In this document: one piece after another, positions 1 through 11,582 of the stretch
How positions within the stretch are numbered: the first letter of the stretch is position 1
Layout of the letters: each line of letters starts with the position of its first letter
From: Amyloporia xantha
Lineage: Eukaryota; Basidiomycota; Agaricomycetes; Polyporales; Adustoporiaceae
DNA: 64,000 nt
Assembly: GCA_036971615.1 (NCBI GenBank)
Contig: JAYKKR010000052.1
Location: 1 to 64,000 of the forward strand
Reading direction: 5' to 3'
The notes under the pieces: model-generated
What the model was told of the DNA's origin: nothing
The model's input: only the letters and a program-made list of their open reading frames with translations
Database searches by the model: none
Made by a program: the position numbers and the translations under genes

Positions 1-1293
1 TACCAGCCAAGTTAGCAGTGTCGACTCGTGGAGTATGCGTAAGATACCGACCAAATGTCCCGCCTCTGGCACCCTTCGTGCGGAGGCATGCTTCCCGAGT
101 GTGCCGTCTGTCAATACGAGGTCTTTCACCTGCGCCGGTCTGCACAGAACACCGTTGGTATTGACTGCAAGTCAGTGAATGTTAGCAACTCACATGTAGT
201 CATCGGTGACACCATAGAGGAAGTGTACGGGAGACAGTGAGCAGAGCGTAGGTAGATATTGGTAAGCCCGCGCACGGCCGGTATTCTGGTGATCACGGTA
301 GCATGCCTAGATATTGTCAAGATATGCAGCACGTTCAGTGGCACTGAGATGAATAGTCGGCGTACTGCTTCCTGCGCTTTTGTGCATTTGAGCGTCACAC
401 CCTCCGTTTTGTCAGGGTAGTCAGCAGTGGGCAATTCACGCATTCCATCATCCTGGACATGAAAGACGTAAGCACGGTCTTGTAGCTCGTTGGTCCGTAG
501 TATATTCTGCACTCACCACAAACGCCCTCAGCACGCGCTCGTCCCATACTTTAAATCCCGCACGCGATTTCAGCCATGCTAGTGCTTCTTCGCGCGATGA
601 GAACACATCGCGCCGCTTCTCAGCGCTATTGGTGAGGAATTTCGTCATCTCTATCGTCATGCCCGGCGCGTCTGGCGGGTACCACATAGGCTCTGCGAGA
701 ATAAATGCCTTGAAAGACACTTTAGGCCAGAACGTGGTGCACAGACTCCTTTGTGTAGCCTGGAATATCAGTACCGAAGTGATAGATGATAAGGAAAACA
801 TACAGTCCAATGGCGCCCATGGAGTGGCCGATACCGACGAGGTTGCGCTCGCTAAAGTCGACATCGACGCCTTTGCCGAGGCCCGCGAGGAAGATGTGTA
901 TTGCACGGGCGTATTCTCCCCAGTCGACTAGATCGGCGTGCAGCGGTGTTCAGACAGGGAATTATCGTTGAAATGATATGACATACAGAAACGAGATCCC
1001 CGTTTCAATGTGTCCTCGTTGAGAACGGCTGCATCTCCATGATTCGGGCAGTCGATAGCCCATACATCCCGTATCTGTACCTTGCTGGGTCCTGCGGCCA
1101 GACAGTCGTACAGGTCCTCTATCATCGCTTCCCACTGCTCCTTGTGATAACCAGCCCCATGGGCCAAGACCAGCGTAAGTGCACCGGGATCATTCGACGA
1201 GAGCTCAGGAATCCAGTAGCATTTCGCGGTGATGAAGAGAGGGTAGTCCGGGCGCGGGTCGCAGACGTAGGACTCACTACTGAGGGCAGGCAT
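1..1293 (-). CDS. alpha/beta hydrolase (LPX1-like), copy 1, partial
   Basis: This is a serine hydrolase of the alpha/beta fold, resembling fungal proteins annotated as peroxisomal LPX1-like hydrolases; its substrate is unknown. Exon 1 (1293-987) opens with MPALSSESYVCDPRPDYPLF and contains LVLAHGAGYHKEQW, the usual HG oxyanion segment. Intron 986-928 follows. Exon 2 contains the nucleophile elbow GHSMG, with Ser as nucleophile. Later exons carry SREEALAWLKSRAGFKVWDERVLRAFV and, near position 90, RRVPEAGHLV with the expected catalytic His. The frame stays open to base 1, so the C-terminus lies outside the window. A closely similar copy lies at 16570-17893 in opposite orientation. The family is clear; the peroxisomal location is only inferred from the family name. 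Confidence 0.85.
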
Positions 1294-1912
1294 CCCTATC
1301 TTGCTGTCCGCTGTGTGGGTAAATGCTGCTAAGCACCCGCCGTCCGATATATGTTGTTAGTGTATTCAATCATGAATCACGACAGGGTGGGATGATATGC
1401 GTGATGGCCCATTGGGCGGGCCTAGGGTGGCATGACCGAAGATGACACTTCCAATTAGTCCTTCGGCTATGATCTGATCTTATCTTCTCAATACCAATAA
1501 GTTCGATCGAATGGAAGGCTTTCAGGCTCGTCTAAGGAAGTGTACTACTTAAGTCGATAGCTAATAGCTATTTACGGAGGTTATATCGTACAGGAACATC
1601 ACGAAGGTCAAGTATGCACTATTTTTGTACAAGGATAAGACCTACGACTATGATAGTATTCTGGTATTATCTTTCGAGTCGTGCTGGAGTAGCGCATTTC
1701 TTCACTACACAGTGCAAATCATTCAGATGCAGGACTCAAAAAGCACGTTATCTCTGAGGCCTGAAGACTGAAAGAACAACGCAACCGTTAGAGCATGAAA
1801 GCCTCCGCCGCAGAATTTCACTGGTAGTGTGTGGAGTCCTGACAAGCCCAAGCCTATTCCTTTGTAAGGACATTCATGATAGTGATGACTTGTAAAGGCA
1901 AGGCTTTATCTT
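1294..1912. other. intergenic: hydrolase promoter side and Rrp9 3' side
   Basis: There is no supported coding exon here. It holds the upstream region of the first hydrolase and the 3' flank of the Rrp9 gene. I see no repeat or RNA gene. Confidence 0.6.
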
Positions 1913-4004
1913 TTACGAATAAGATGTCCGAGGGTGCAATGCAACAACGAGTGCCCCGTTCATGACGCCCTCGCCCTTCTTTTCGATCCAACGTCCAAAC
2001 CGCGCCTCATGGCCTACACTCGCAACCATCAGGACGGAATCCACCTTGATGCGCGGATGCTGCGACCCGTGGACTGCCCTCTCTTCCTGTACAGTGGCCG
2101 TCTGAGTCCATTGCGCTTGATCGCGGAACTCTTTTGGAGGGGTGACGAAATGTATCGAATTCACCACGCCGGGTGCGGATATCGTCCCCATCAGGGAGAA
2201 CGACTTCAGCTTGGAGTCCAGCTTCCACAGTCGAAGCTCGCCATCCCAAGACCCTGTATGACCGGATGTCATTTATCGAAATCCAGATTAGCGATTGCGA
2301 ACATCGGGGACACGCACCTGACGCGAACAGGTCGGAATAACGGTGGCAGCCGATCGCGGTCACCCACCGGGGTTTTCGTACCACGGCCACATCCTCTGTG
2401 TCAACTTGTGACACGTCCATACCGTGGGCGAGGGCTTGAGTAAATACGGGCTTTTTCTTTTGAGTCGACCAAAGGCTGATCGAGCTAACGCGAGCCGGGA
2501 ATAGAAAGTCAGCACTGGTACCACAGTGAAGGTACTCACTCCCACTTACCCGCTATCTCCGCCACTGACGAATGTGCTTTCATCGATCATTGCGACACAC
2601 TCTATGCTTCCCTCCACGAACTTCACATGTGCCTTCCCGTCTCCACGGCTCTTCACTTTTCGCGCCGTTTCCGTTTCTCCCGTCCCTTCCTCCTGATCCG
2701 ACATCATGTCCATACCATCCAGGTCATCAGTCCACCTGCTCCGTCCTCCCCCACGAAACACCAGCTGCGTCTCTTCGGGAATCTTCCAGTATCGCACGGT
2801 CTTGTCGCGCCCGCCGCAGCTCACGGCTGTTTCACCGCGGAGCGCGTCAAGTGACAGTATGGGCGCTTGGTGTCCGAACAGCGTCTCGACATAGCCCATA
2901 GAGGTGAGATCAAACAGCTTCAGCGTGCGGTCGAACGAGCCGGAATAGAGTTGTGTTGAGGTGGAGGCGGTGGAGGGCGCCTTACGGAACGCTAGGGTCT
3001 AAGGCAGGGGTGTTGGTCACATTCGAGAGTATATGGGGGCGTGCTTACTGAGATGGAGTCTCGATGTCCGCCAAAGCCTTTCACCCACTCGTTCTTCTCG
3101 GCATCCCATACACCGACTCGACGGTCCTTTCCACCGCTCGCGAGGTATTTTCCATCCACACTGAGAGCCAGGGCCCAGACCTCGTCTGTGTGTCCGGTCA
3201 CGTCTGTGGCACGGGCCTTGCCCTTCCCCTTGTCAGGTCGACATTTATGGAAAACGTGCGCCTTGCGACCGGTGTGGAGATCCCATTTGATGATTGAGCC
3301 TTCCTTTCCTGAAGTGAATAACCAGCGCGCGTCTGACGAGGCCACAGCGGCAGTCACGGAGAAGCGATGCCCGCCAGTCCGGAGAGAGGGTGCATGTTCG
3401 ATTTCAAACTGATTATTGTAGTGGGTCAGAATAGAGCATAGGCGAAGGCGTATATATGAATGAATACGTACGTTGTCTGCGACGAACAAATGCACCTTGC
3501 CCGAATGTTCCATCACATCTTGCTTCAGCCGCGCGGAGATGAGCTCTCGGTCAATTTCCGCTGCGTCAAATTCTCCTTCCGCTGAGCGAATGACGACTTT
3601 GGGGTCAGAGGGGAAAGAGAACGCCTGCTGCAAGAGCACGTACCTAGACCTAGACCTTGTTTGACCCCCTCAAGATATAGTTTCGCGAGGCGCAACCTCT
3701 TCTCCGCTGGAGTCTCGTCCTCATCCTCTTCCCCACTCTCATACGCGTCTGGGTCCACATCTGGGGCTCTGAGATCCATGTCATCGATGCCTCCTGCGTC
3801 GTCTTCATCCTGTGTCTCGTCTGACAGCTCTTCGTCTCTTCTCTTTTTCGGAGTGGGTGCAGGACCACCTTTTCGCTTGCCTTTGAGCGGCTTCCTCCCG
3901 TCCGAGGACAAGTGAGCCTTTTTGGATGTGGATGCACCATGGTCCTGGTCCGTAGGCCGCTTTCGCTTGCGGTTTTTGGAGGAAGCAAAGAATGGGTCCG
4001 GCAT
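1913..4004 (-). CDS. RRP9: U3 snoRNP WD40 protein Rrp9 (U3-55K)
   Basis: Rrp9 is a nucleolar WD-repeat protein that binds U3 snoRNA in the small-subunit processome and is needed for 18S rRNA maturation. The N-terminus is basic then acidic (KNRKRKRPTDQD, then DETQDEDDAGG). The family signature follows: TPAEKRLRLAKLYLEGVKQ across the first intron to EGEFDAAEIDRELISARLKQ. WD repeats follow, including TSGKEGSIIKWDLHTG, LASGGKDRRVGVWD, YSGSFDRTLKLFD and SCGGRDKTVRYWK. About six exons are separated by introns of roughly 50-65 nt, for example 2999-3048, and all junctions I followed stay in frame. The chosen start is the ATG at 4004, directly before the basic segment, and the stop is TAA at 1913. The gene appears intact and is divergent from the copper-fist gene. 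Confidence 0.93.
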
Positions 4005-4947
4005 AACGGAGAGGCGTGTGGACGAGGAAATAGTTTGGCCAGGGCGCAGTTACTCCAAGCTTGAGGGCATAAACAAGCCTTCTCCGAGTCGGAAGCGAGG
4101 TATGAATCCGACCACAAGAACTCGTTGAATTCAATACGAGAGACCTCTTCGTCGTCTCACCAACTTTTTTCGCGCGTCCAAGATAGCCACGTGATTCATC
4201 TGAGCTTCCTATTGCTGTACGCTAAATTAGGGCTGTGTACAGAGATTGCTATCGAATCTTCCGGCGATGCAGGCGCAACGCCAGTGCGAACGTTTGTCCA
4301 AAGTTCGCAACTCGAATGAGCTGTCCATGAGAAATGTCTCCACTAGGCCGCTTTCATCTGCTCAGTGCCCTCGGTCTTCGAAATCTAGCGATGTTCTGCC
4401 TGACATGAGGCTGCGGAAAGCTCACGTCTTTGCACAGCATCAGTGCGCCTGCAGGCTGTATGGAAAGGTTCCATGCAATGTGTATCAACGGGGGCGTCGC
4501 GATATCAGCGCAATGCACATGTTACGGGCTGCTACGCTGGGAGCGCCACTTTCGCGACTCGAGCGCTTGGGAGGGTTGGTGGCAGAGGCGTGACAGCTCC
4601 GTGACAGGGCTGTGACAGGGCGCTACTGCTCGATCCGGAGGCGGCGTTTGGTCATGTTTGGGCTGTGTGGCTGGAGGGGGCCGTATATGAGAGAGGGGTG
4701 CTCGCGATGGCCATGTCTGCATTTCCCCCTCCCCCATATCCGTTGCCTATGTCGTTGTACAACAGACAGCAGCTATCGGACGCCGTCTTCGTGTTCTCAT
4801 AACGCGCGCTTGAGCGTCACGGGCGCACGAGAGTGCTCTCACTCTCCGTCTGGGGCGACTCTCTTCAGCACGTCCAGCCTTTACATTCCTCTCCTCGCTT
4901 TACCACTCACCCCCCCGAATCGCGAATCTGATTGTCCAGCAACAAGC
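4005..4947. other. divergent intergenic region, Rrp9 / copper-fist
   Basis: This 0.94-kb divergent region holds no convincing exon. It contains pyrimidine-rich stretches near 4730 and 4905 and a short tandem repeat at 4590-4620, listed separately. Open frames exist here but lack recognisable protein features. Confidence 0.6.
4590..4620. repeat. three tandem 11-bp units containing TGACAG
   Basis: The sequence cgTGACAGctc, cgTGACAGggc, tgTGACAGggc appears as three direct units with an 11-bp period, about 330 bp upstream of the copper-fist start. A spacing near one helical turn would put equal sites on one face of the DNA. A regulatory role is inference only. Confidence 0.4.
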
Positions 4948-6913
4948 ATGGTGAGTATACCCTCGTGTTCATTGCTGTTGGCGGAACTCATTGTCTCCCT
5001 AGGTGTTCGTCGGAGACAAGAAATATGCATGGTGAGTTTCCCCGGCGGGATCTGCGCTCGGAGTTGTGCTCATCTCCCGTCGCTTACTCAGCGAGACCTG
5101 TATTAAAGGTCATCGGTCGTCCACATGCAAACACACCGATCGACCGCTGTTCGAAATCAAAAGAAGGGCCGTCCAGTGACACAATGTGAACACTGCAGAG
5201 AGCTCCGCAAAACCAAGCAGGTCCACGTCAAGTGCATGTGCGCCGCTAGAGAAGAGGTGGAAGGTCCTTCCAGACGAGGTGATTTCTCCCTACACCGCTG
5301 CGTCTCTGAGTGCCGGACTGACTGTTAAGGTTCTCTCGTGTTTTGTTTCTTCAGGTAGTGTGAAGGTTCCGGCCAGCGCCGCGTTTCCCAGTGGCTTGCC
5401 CGAAGCACTGGAAGCGTCGGTCGCGTTGCAAGCTTCCAGTGATGGCTCGGATTCGGAGTATGGCGGTAGGTTCCCCTTCGCTTCTCCCGGTGATTCTCTC
5501 GGTGCTTAACTATTGTAGGGAATGCGTCACCTGCACCTTGTTCGTGCAAGGATACTGGATCGTGCAATTGTTGCACCGTCCGCGTTCCCGTCCGAAGCGC
5601 AAGGCTCAGCCCGCTGAACGTCGTGGAAGCACAGGACATGCGAGTACCCCGGAGATGGAGCCTCAAATCACTCAACCTGCTGGTCTTGTAGTCAATGCCC
5701 ATTCAAGAGACTATCGTCCCGTTCTCCCGAGGCCTCCACCTGCTGAGCGACAGTCGTCCCCTCTTGGCCCCGTCCATGATCCCTCCGCCGTACCAGCGAG
5801 TGCGTCCAGCTCTCGGCATCAGACCCACCACGGACAGATGTTCTACAGCCCTTACGGAAGGGCATACGAATACGCTCACGGACCGGATTTTGTCGAGAGC
5901 CCGAATAGACCGTCGGCGTTTCAGGACGCGTTATCTCCTATGCATGTTCCTTCCGCTTCTCACGCTGACACGGGCGCGTCGATTTCGAGTATACCTTCCT
6001 GGCTTCCCTCGCTTAACGGCCCACCTCCCAATACGTCGCTGATAGGAGGTGCCTTATGTGGGTGTGGCTCGTCATGCGCTTGTCCAGGCTGTCTCGAGCA
6101 CCGTGGTCAGGATGCCGACCCCACTGCATCGTGTTCTAATCCGAATACATGCATGAGCTGTCTAGATTGCGCAATGCTCTCCCTCCCCGCGACCATCCCT
6201 CCTGACTCTCCCGGGATTGATTACGAAACGCGCCAGCTGCAGAATATCGACGAGTGGCTGCGTCAGGTCTCCGGAATAGTCGCTCCTCCCACCAGCCAAC
6301 CACTGTCCCCGTTCTCACCCATATCCAGCCAAAGCCCGGATCAATCATCTCCCACTTCGCAGCAGCCCACCCATCCTGACGCTCATTATGACCCCAACAT
6401 GCTGCAGACCTACGCTCTATGGAGCAACCTACAGGACGGACGCCCCGCGCTGCGCCAGTAGAGTGCTGTGGCGGGCGTTGTGGATGTCCGGCTGGGATGT
6501 GCGCCTGCGCTGCAGACTGCTGCGGTTGTTGCCAGGGCTGCCAGTGCCCCGATTGCGAGCACCACGAGGACCCCAACCGCACTCTCACCTTCGCTACCTC
6601 GGGTGAGCGTGCGCCGTGCTGCAGCAGCGGACATCAGCACCAGCGTCCGCCGGTGATGGCTCCGGCTCCGGTTCCGCTCGTCACGCAGACGAGCGCCGAG
6701 GACAGCGGTCAGCTTGCCAGCGACGCTATGGTGTGGCAGGCAGGGTCTGACGTCTGGAGTAATCAGACGCTTTCCGTCCCGAGGACAACCTTAAGTCGTG
6801 CGTCCTCGCTGTCCTCACAGTCGTCCGGTGGCCACTCGCATGCTACCTCTTCTTCCCTCGGGCCCGCTCTTCATCTTCCCCACACGCCTCACTCCTGCTG
6901 CTCGTCGAGATGA
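4948..6913 (+). pseudogene. copper-fist transcription factor with frame breaks
   Basis: This encodes a nuclear copper-sensing regulator of the Ace1/Mac1/Cuf1 family. The first coding exon is only the ATG at 4948-4950, followed by intron 4951-5002. Exon 2 (5003-5031) and exon 3 (5092-5278) encode VFVGDKKYACETCIKGHR, then HTDRPLF and KKGRPVTQCEHCRELRKT, which keep the zinc ligands and the (K/R)GRP motif. Introns 5279-5354 and 5466-5518 follow. A second cysteine cluster (CSCKDTGSCNCCT) and a third (CCGGRCGCPAGMCACAADCC) lie downstream, as expected of copper-cluster activators. The frame is broken three times: near 5155-5161, near 5578, and between 6419 and 6461. Each break equals loss of one base or gain of two, and no intron explains them. 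Either this is a decayed copy or these are assembly errors. The family is certain; whether it functions is not. Confidence 0.85.
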
Positions 6914-7370
6914 TTCCGGATGAATGACACACCCATCGCATCGGTTCACGAATACGCTTTTATTTATTATTCACCAGAGACAGAGCCGTCTTCGGACTGA
7001 TAATGCACCTCGACGACCTCTGTCTCAGTGCTCTTCGGTGTCTTCTGTAGTTACCTCTTTACCTTCTTCGCTCCCTTACGTCTTTTTCGCTGTATCGCCG
7101 TTGACATCACTTTGATAGCTCTCATCACGACTTATGCAAACACTGACGAGATTGTTTCTCAAGGTGTCTGCAGTTTCACTTCTTAATTAGTACGTAGTAT
7201 CTATGCCGTGCTCGTTGACGAATGTAGGATGTGCAGTTATACCTGGTAGAATCTACCTGTTTGTACCCAAAATACCATCAGCTTCGCATCTTGTCTAAAT
7301 CCGTGTCGCGTCTATGATCGCATATACAGTAGTTGAGAGATCGTTTAGACGGTTGTGAAATAAGCTGTCA
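6914..7370. other. convergent intergenic region
   Basis: This is the 3' flank between the copper-fist gene and alanine aminotransferase, which converge here. It is AT-richer than the flanking exons. I see no exon, RNA gene or repeat. Confidence 0.6.
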
Positions 7371-10106
7371 TCATTGCGCCGCACCATACCTACGCAAGAA
7401 GCCCATATGAAACTTCTCAAGCATACCCACGTATTCCTCCACCCCAGGGCACAGACAGGTCAGCCGATAGTGATGCTCGCCCTCCTTCTGCCCGAACCCA
7501 CTTCCCGGCACAACGCAGATGCCTGTCTCGTCCAACAACTCCAGCGCATACAGCGTGTCTGCCTCCTTGCCCACCTTCTTTGCCGCCTCGATGGCCTTCT
7601 CCGGGAGCTCGAGCTTCGGGTACAGGTAGAGCGCACCGGGCGAGTTCACGCACGACACGCCTGGGAGCGCGTTCAGGCGCTCGGCCATGAGCTGTGTGCG
7701 CTGCGCGAGCGCGGCGTGGATCCCGTCCGTCTCCTGCTTCCACTGCGCGTACGACGGCTCGCCCTGCTTGGGCGGGCGCACGAGGCAGTCCACGCCGATC
7801 TGGCCCGACAGCGGCGGACACAGGCCGACGCTGACCATCTTGTACAGGAGCGCGCGGACCTCGGGCGAGACGTTGCAGCACTCGAAGTAGCCCCCGCGCC
7901 GGCCGCACTCGCCGAAGACGCCCTTGGAGATGGAGTGGAAGGAGATGAGCGGGATGGGTGAGCCGAGGCGGCGGACGACCTGTTTGAACGAGTGGAACGG
8001 GTGCGCGTCGGGGCGGTGGAGGTTGGCTTGGTACACCTCGTCCGCGAGCAGCACGAGCGAGTGCTCCTCGCAGAGCCAGACGAGCTCCTCCATCGTCTTC
8101 ACGTCGAGCAGCGCGCCGGTCGGGTTGCCTGGGTTGATCACGACGAGCGCGCGCGGCGTGACGCCCTTGCCGTCGCTCTGTACTTTGGCGAGCGCAGCGC
8201 GGATCTCGTCGAGCGAGGTCGACCAGCCGTCGGTTTCAGAGAGGTGGTATGGAAGCGGGACGCCGGAGAACTGCGCGAGCGTCGCGGTGTAGAGCGGATA
8301 CTGCGGGATGGGGATGAGGATGCCGGTTTTGTGGGCCGTGATGAGGACGTTGAGGAGGAGCGAGACGCCTGCGGACGCGCCGGCGGTGAGGAAAATGTCT
8401 TCAGGGTCACTGGGGTAGCCATCGCGCTCTGCGCTCGTCAGGATGAGCGGATGCAGGGACAGGCGGAACGAACGAACCTTCGATGAATTGCGCGACGTGT
8501 CTGCGGATGAGCGGAATGCCCTTGCTCTGCGAATACGCGCCGATGGACCCGATCTCAGCCTGCAACTGCTGCGCGCGCGCGATGACATCTGCTGGCCACT
8601 TGTCCTTCACGATGTCCACCAGCGGTGGATATTCCATGAGGGCTGCAACCTAAATCGGGTGAGAAGATCAGTCACCGTTGCGGCATGTCCGATATCCTAA
8701 AGAAACAGAAGTAGGTACAGAGTAGCATGTGTAAACTATATCGCACAAGTCTACTCGAGGCTTCAGTCATCACATCGATCTGTTCTTCTTCGGTCATACT
8801 GCTGCAGAAGAGACGGATATACTGCGAAGAGAGTAATCCGCTGCGGGGAGGCTGGCATTACACAGTAATCTTTCCTCGGACATGAGAAGCTTTGTTTGAA
8901 TGAGAAGAGAAGGTGTGAGCTTCGGCGAGCTCTCGCAGAGACACGAGAAAGCAAATCGCGGAGAACCATCCGGGACACCCTCCCAAGAGCCAAAGAACAC
9001 ATGCATGGACGGAGCAAGGTCAGTCCGTCGGATCGGAGGTGCAGCCATTGGTGAGTGAGGTAGTACACGTTCCCGCCCAGCACTGTCTAGTACCTACCTC
9101 TGTCAAACAGCTGCTAATCGATCCATGAGCTCTATTTGCACGGCAGTTTGCAATGCTTCTGAGCAGGTGTGGCTGAACTTTGGAAATAACAGCATGCTCC
9201 GAGCAGCCTCTCGGAGTCGCTCCCGATACACGAGGACGTCCACTCATCTGATAGCTGGCAGGCTAGGAAGTCCCTAGTCTTCCTCTCGGATTGACTGGCG
9301 GGAAGGCATGTCGAAGCTAGCCGATCGCCGTTCTCCGATTAGCAGCGGAGTACAGGTGACCAGCATTTCGCAATGACTTCCTCGCAGTCACGGTTGTGAG
9401 AGCTGCCTTGGACCTGGTCTACCTCCAGAAAGGAAGGGACAATGCCTCCGTTCCGAGTGGGACAGATGGAGAAGACTCTGCGGCAGATTCCGCAGAAGGA
9501 ACGATCATTTGAAAGGCAAAGCCGCGGGGACAGGTGCACCTCGAGGACCGCGTGCGCCTTGTCTGACAGTGATAGCCTAGTGTTGTCGATTACAGCAGAA
9601 GGCAAACCATACATGCCGTATGTCTGCCCTCTGCACTTCCTCCGCCAAAATGGTCGCGCTTGAATCACCCGTTGTTTAGTAGCCCCAATTCACGAAAGGA
9701 GATGCTCTGCCAAATCTCCGGGTCTCTCCCACGTTGCGAGACGATATTGACAATCACGCGTAGAACAGCCGCTTACCTGTCTGGTGAACGTAATCGGCGG
9801 CTGGTCAAGCCCCTTCTGCTGGGGGTTTCCGATGTTACTCGAGATGACCTTTTGGAAGGGCAGCTGGTCGCGCCCCTCGTGCGAGCGGAGCCTTTCCTGC
9901 AACTCGTCCGCCTTGATGGCGAGCTCTCCGCGCACTGCGTATTGCACGTTCAGGATGGCAGGGTTGAGGTCGGCGGGGGTGAGCTGGCGCATTTTGCGAG
10001 CGTGCATGTCGGCGTAGGAATGGGTGTGCCGTCGGAGGGGGAAATGTCTGAGATGGTGGGAGTAGAAAGGAGAAGAGGCGAACGACGTGCGGGCGAGCCT
10101 GATCAT
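7371..10106 (-). CDS. alanine aminotransferase
   Basis: This is a PLP enzyme that interconverts alanine + 2-oxoglutarate and pyruvate + glutamate. Exon 1 (10106-9777) begins MIRLARTSFASSPF, an Arg-rich stretch without acidic residues that fits a mitochondrial presequence, then LNVQYAVRGELAIKADEL and KVISSNIGNPQQ, both typical of the family. Exon 2 starts at 8649 (VAALMEYPPLVDIVKDKW) and joins in frame across a 1127-nt intron. After a 50-nt intron near 8475, the last exon carries VINPGNPTGALL, LLADEVYQ and SFHSISKGVFGECGRRGGY, whose SxSK lysine binds PLP. A second ATG, MHARKMRQLTPADLN, at 10004 could give a shorter cytosolic form. The stop is at 7371-7373. The gene is divergent from the OPI10 gene. 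Confidence 0.93.
8650..9776 (-). other. 1127-nt intron of alanine aminotransferase
   Basis: The intron is bounded by CAG|GTAAGCGG at the donor and TTTAG|GTTGCAGCC at the acceptor, and joining the exons keeps frame. It is about 20 times longer than most introns here. It holds a 109-codon minus-strand frame (9339-9668) with no domain I recognise, and no terminal repeats or target duplication that would mark a transposon. Confidence 0.75.
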
Positions 10107-10728
10107 CGAACTGGACGGCTTTTGAATGGGTGCTGGCCGGTCAGAAGACTCGCTTGTCCGTTCGAAGCCGAGTCAGTTGTGTGAGGCGTGCTAGGCGCGT
10201 GAACGGCGGTCCGCTAGTAGTCTGACTCTGTGCGCACGCCGTATATACGCACATCACCCACTGCGATGATCTACCCCGCGGGGTTACCCTGGCCATTTTG
10301 CGGGAATTGAAGAGCAATATGAGCGCGCGAGATGGGCAGTGATGTGCGGTCGACGATGGAGGGGCAAAGCAAGTGCCGTCTCTGCCACCGCCGGGCGTCG
10401 CAGGCTTTGTCTGGGCTTGCCTGCTTCATCGCCCGGGTCCAGGTTCACTCTCGTCGACCATGAGGAGAGACCATCCTTTACAACGCCCAACCGAGCCGCC
10501 AGCTGCAGCAGGCCACTCACGGCCGCCAGTGGCACACCCAACATGGATCAAACTGCTCGAATCTCCTCGAACTACGTCTCCACGCTTCCTGCGCCTGCTG
10601 CTTACCGCTTGTACCGACTGCACGTCTACCTGCTAGCGATCTGATCTCTTGAGCTTGGACACTGCGCCCCTGTCTCTGGGTCTATTTGAGCCCTCTCATC
10701 CTTCCTACCCATCACAAGAATCGCAGCA
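10107..10728. other. divergent promoter region
   Basis: This 0.62-kb region lies between the start codons of alanine aminotransferase (-) and the OPI10-like gene (+). It has a TATATA stretch near 10240 on the aminotransferase side. No exon is supported. Confidence 0.55.
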
Positions 10729-11582
10729 ATGTTCGGCTGCTGTGTGGCTGGCCGCCCTCTCCAGACAAACCTCCAGCAGATTGACGAAACCCATGCCATG
10801 TTCGAGCTCCCTGCGGCGAGTACGATCAATCACATATGTGTCTTCCTCTTGGGTACCGGTGCGTAGCATTTACTTGATGTCGCCACTTTCTCTTCGAAAG
10901 ATCCTTGCCCACTTGCGGCAGTGCCTTTCTTCGAAGCCCGTTTCCACTGATGACCGTCCACTGCCTCGAACGGTCTCGCTCTTGTCTTTCTCTACTTCTA
11001 TTCATTGGCTATATCTGTTGAGCTATTTTTCTGATGTGCTCTCCTGCAGTGCCCTTCCCAGATGGCTATGGTGCAACAGTACATCTCTTCTGGCCTGGAA
11101 AAGGCTTCCAGTTACTCGGAATGTACGTCCACATCTCTCGTCCCAATGTGTCCCTCGACGGCTTAGTATGTGCGCCCAGGCTTTCCAACGAAAAGCCTTC
11201 GGCGATCTTTCGCCTGCGAGGCACATTTTCTACACAGCCATCACACGACACCCTCTTCTCCGACGGCATGTCCACGACGCCCATGACGCCCGCCGAGGTC
11301 ACAGCCGTCCTCGGCATCGCCATCGAGCCGCTCCCAACGATCGACTCCGAGATGGCCAGCCTGCCGTCGGCGGTCGGGCGCCCGGTGAACCCGCCTACAG
11401 ACAGGACGCTGATGGCGGAGCGCATCGTGAAGCACCTGTTCAACTACGTGTCGGGGTTCGTGGGGGGCGGGGCGATGACGCCGGAGAGCCTGGTGCCCAT
11501 GTCGGTGATCGCGAAATGGTACGATGCGTTCCTGAGCAAGGTGCGCAATGGCGGCATTGGGTTTCTGGAGAATCAGGAGTGA
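10729..11582 (+). CDS. OPI10/Hikeshi-like Hsp70 nuclear import carrier
   Basis: Hikeshi proteins carry Hsp70 into the nucleus during heat stress; the yeast homologue Opi10 was named for inositol-overproduction phenotypes. The start MFGCCVAGRPLQTNLQQ is diagnostic (the family usually begins MFGC.VAGR). ASTINHICVFLLGT continues across intron 10860-11048 to VPFPDGYGATVHLFWPG, and FQLLGM continues across a short intron near 11121-11179 to LSNEKPSAIFRLRG. The C-terminal half includes LFNYVSGFVGG and VIAKWYDAFLSKVRNGGIGF, the conserved end of the family, with stop TGA at 11580-11582. The length is near the family norm. No defect is seen. Confidence 0.92.

Noticed and set aside
4612..5106. 164-codon plus-strand frame upstream of and overlapping the copper-fist start
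   Set aside because: It runs through introns and exon 2 of the copper-fist gene in the wrong frame and has no recognisable feature.
7374..8486. Long plus-strand frames opposite alanine aminotransferase
   Set aside because: The antisense frames are open because of GC-rich codons in the real gene; their sequence is Arg/Leu-rich noise.
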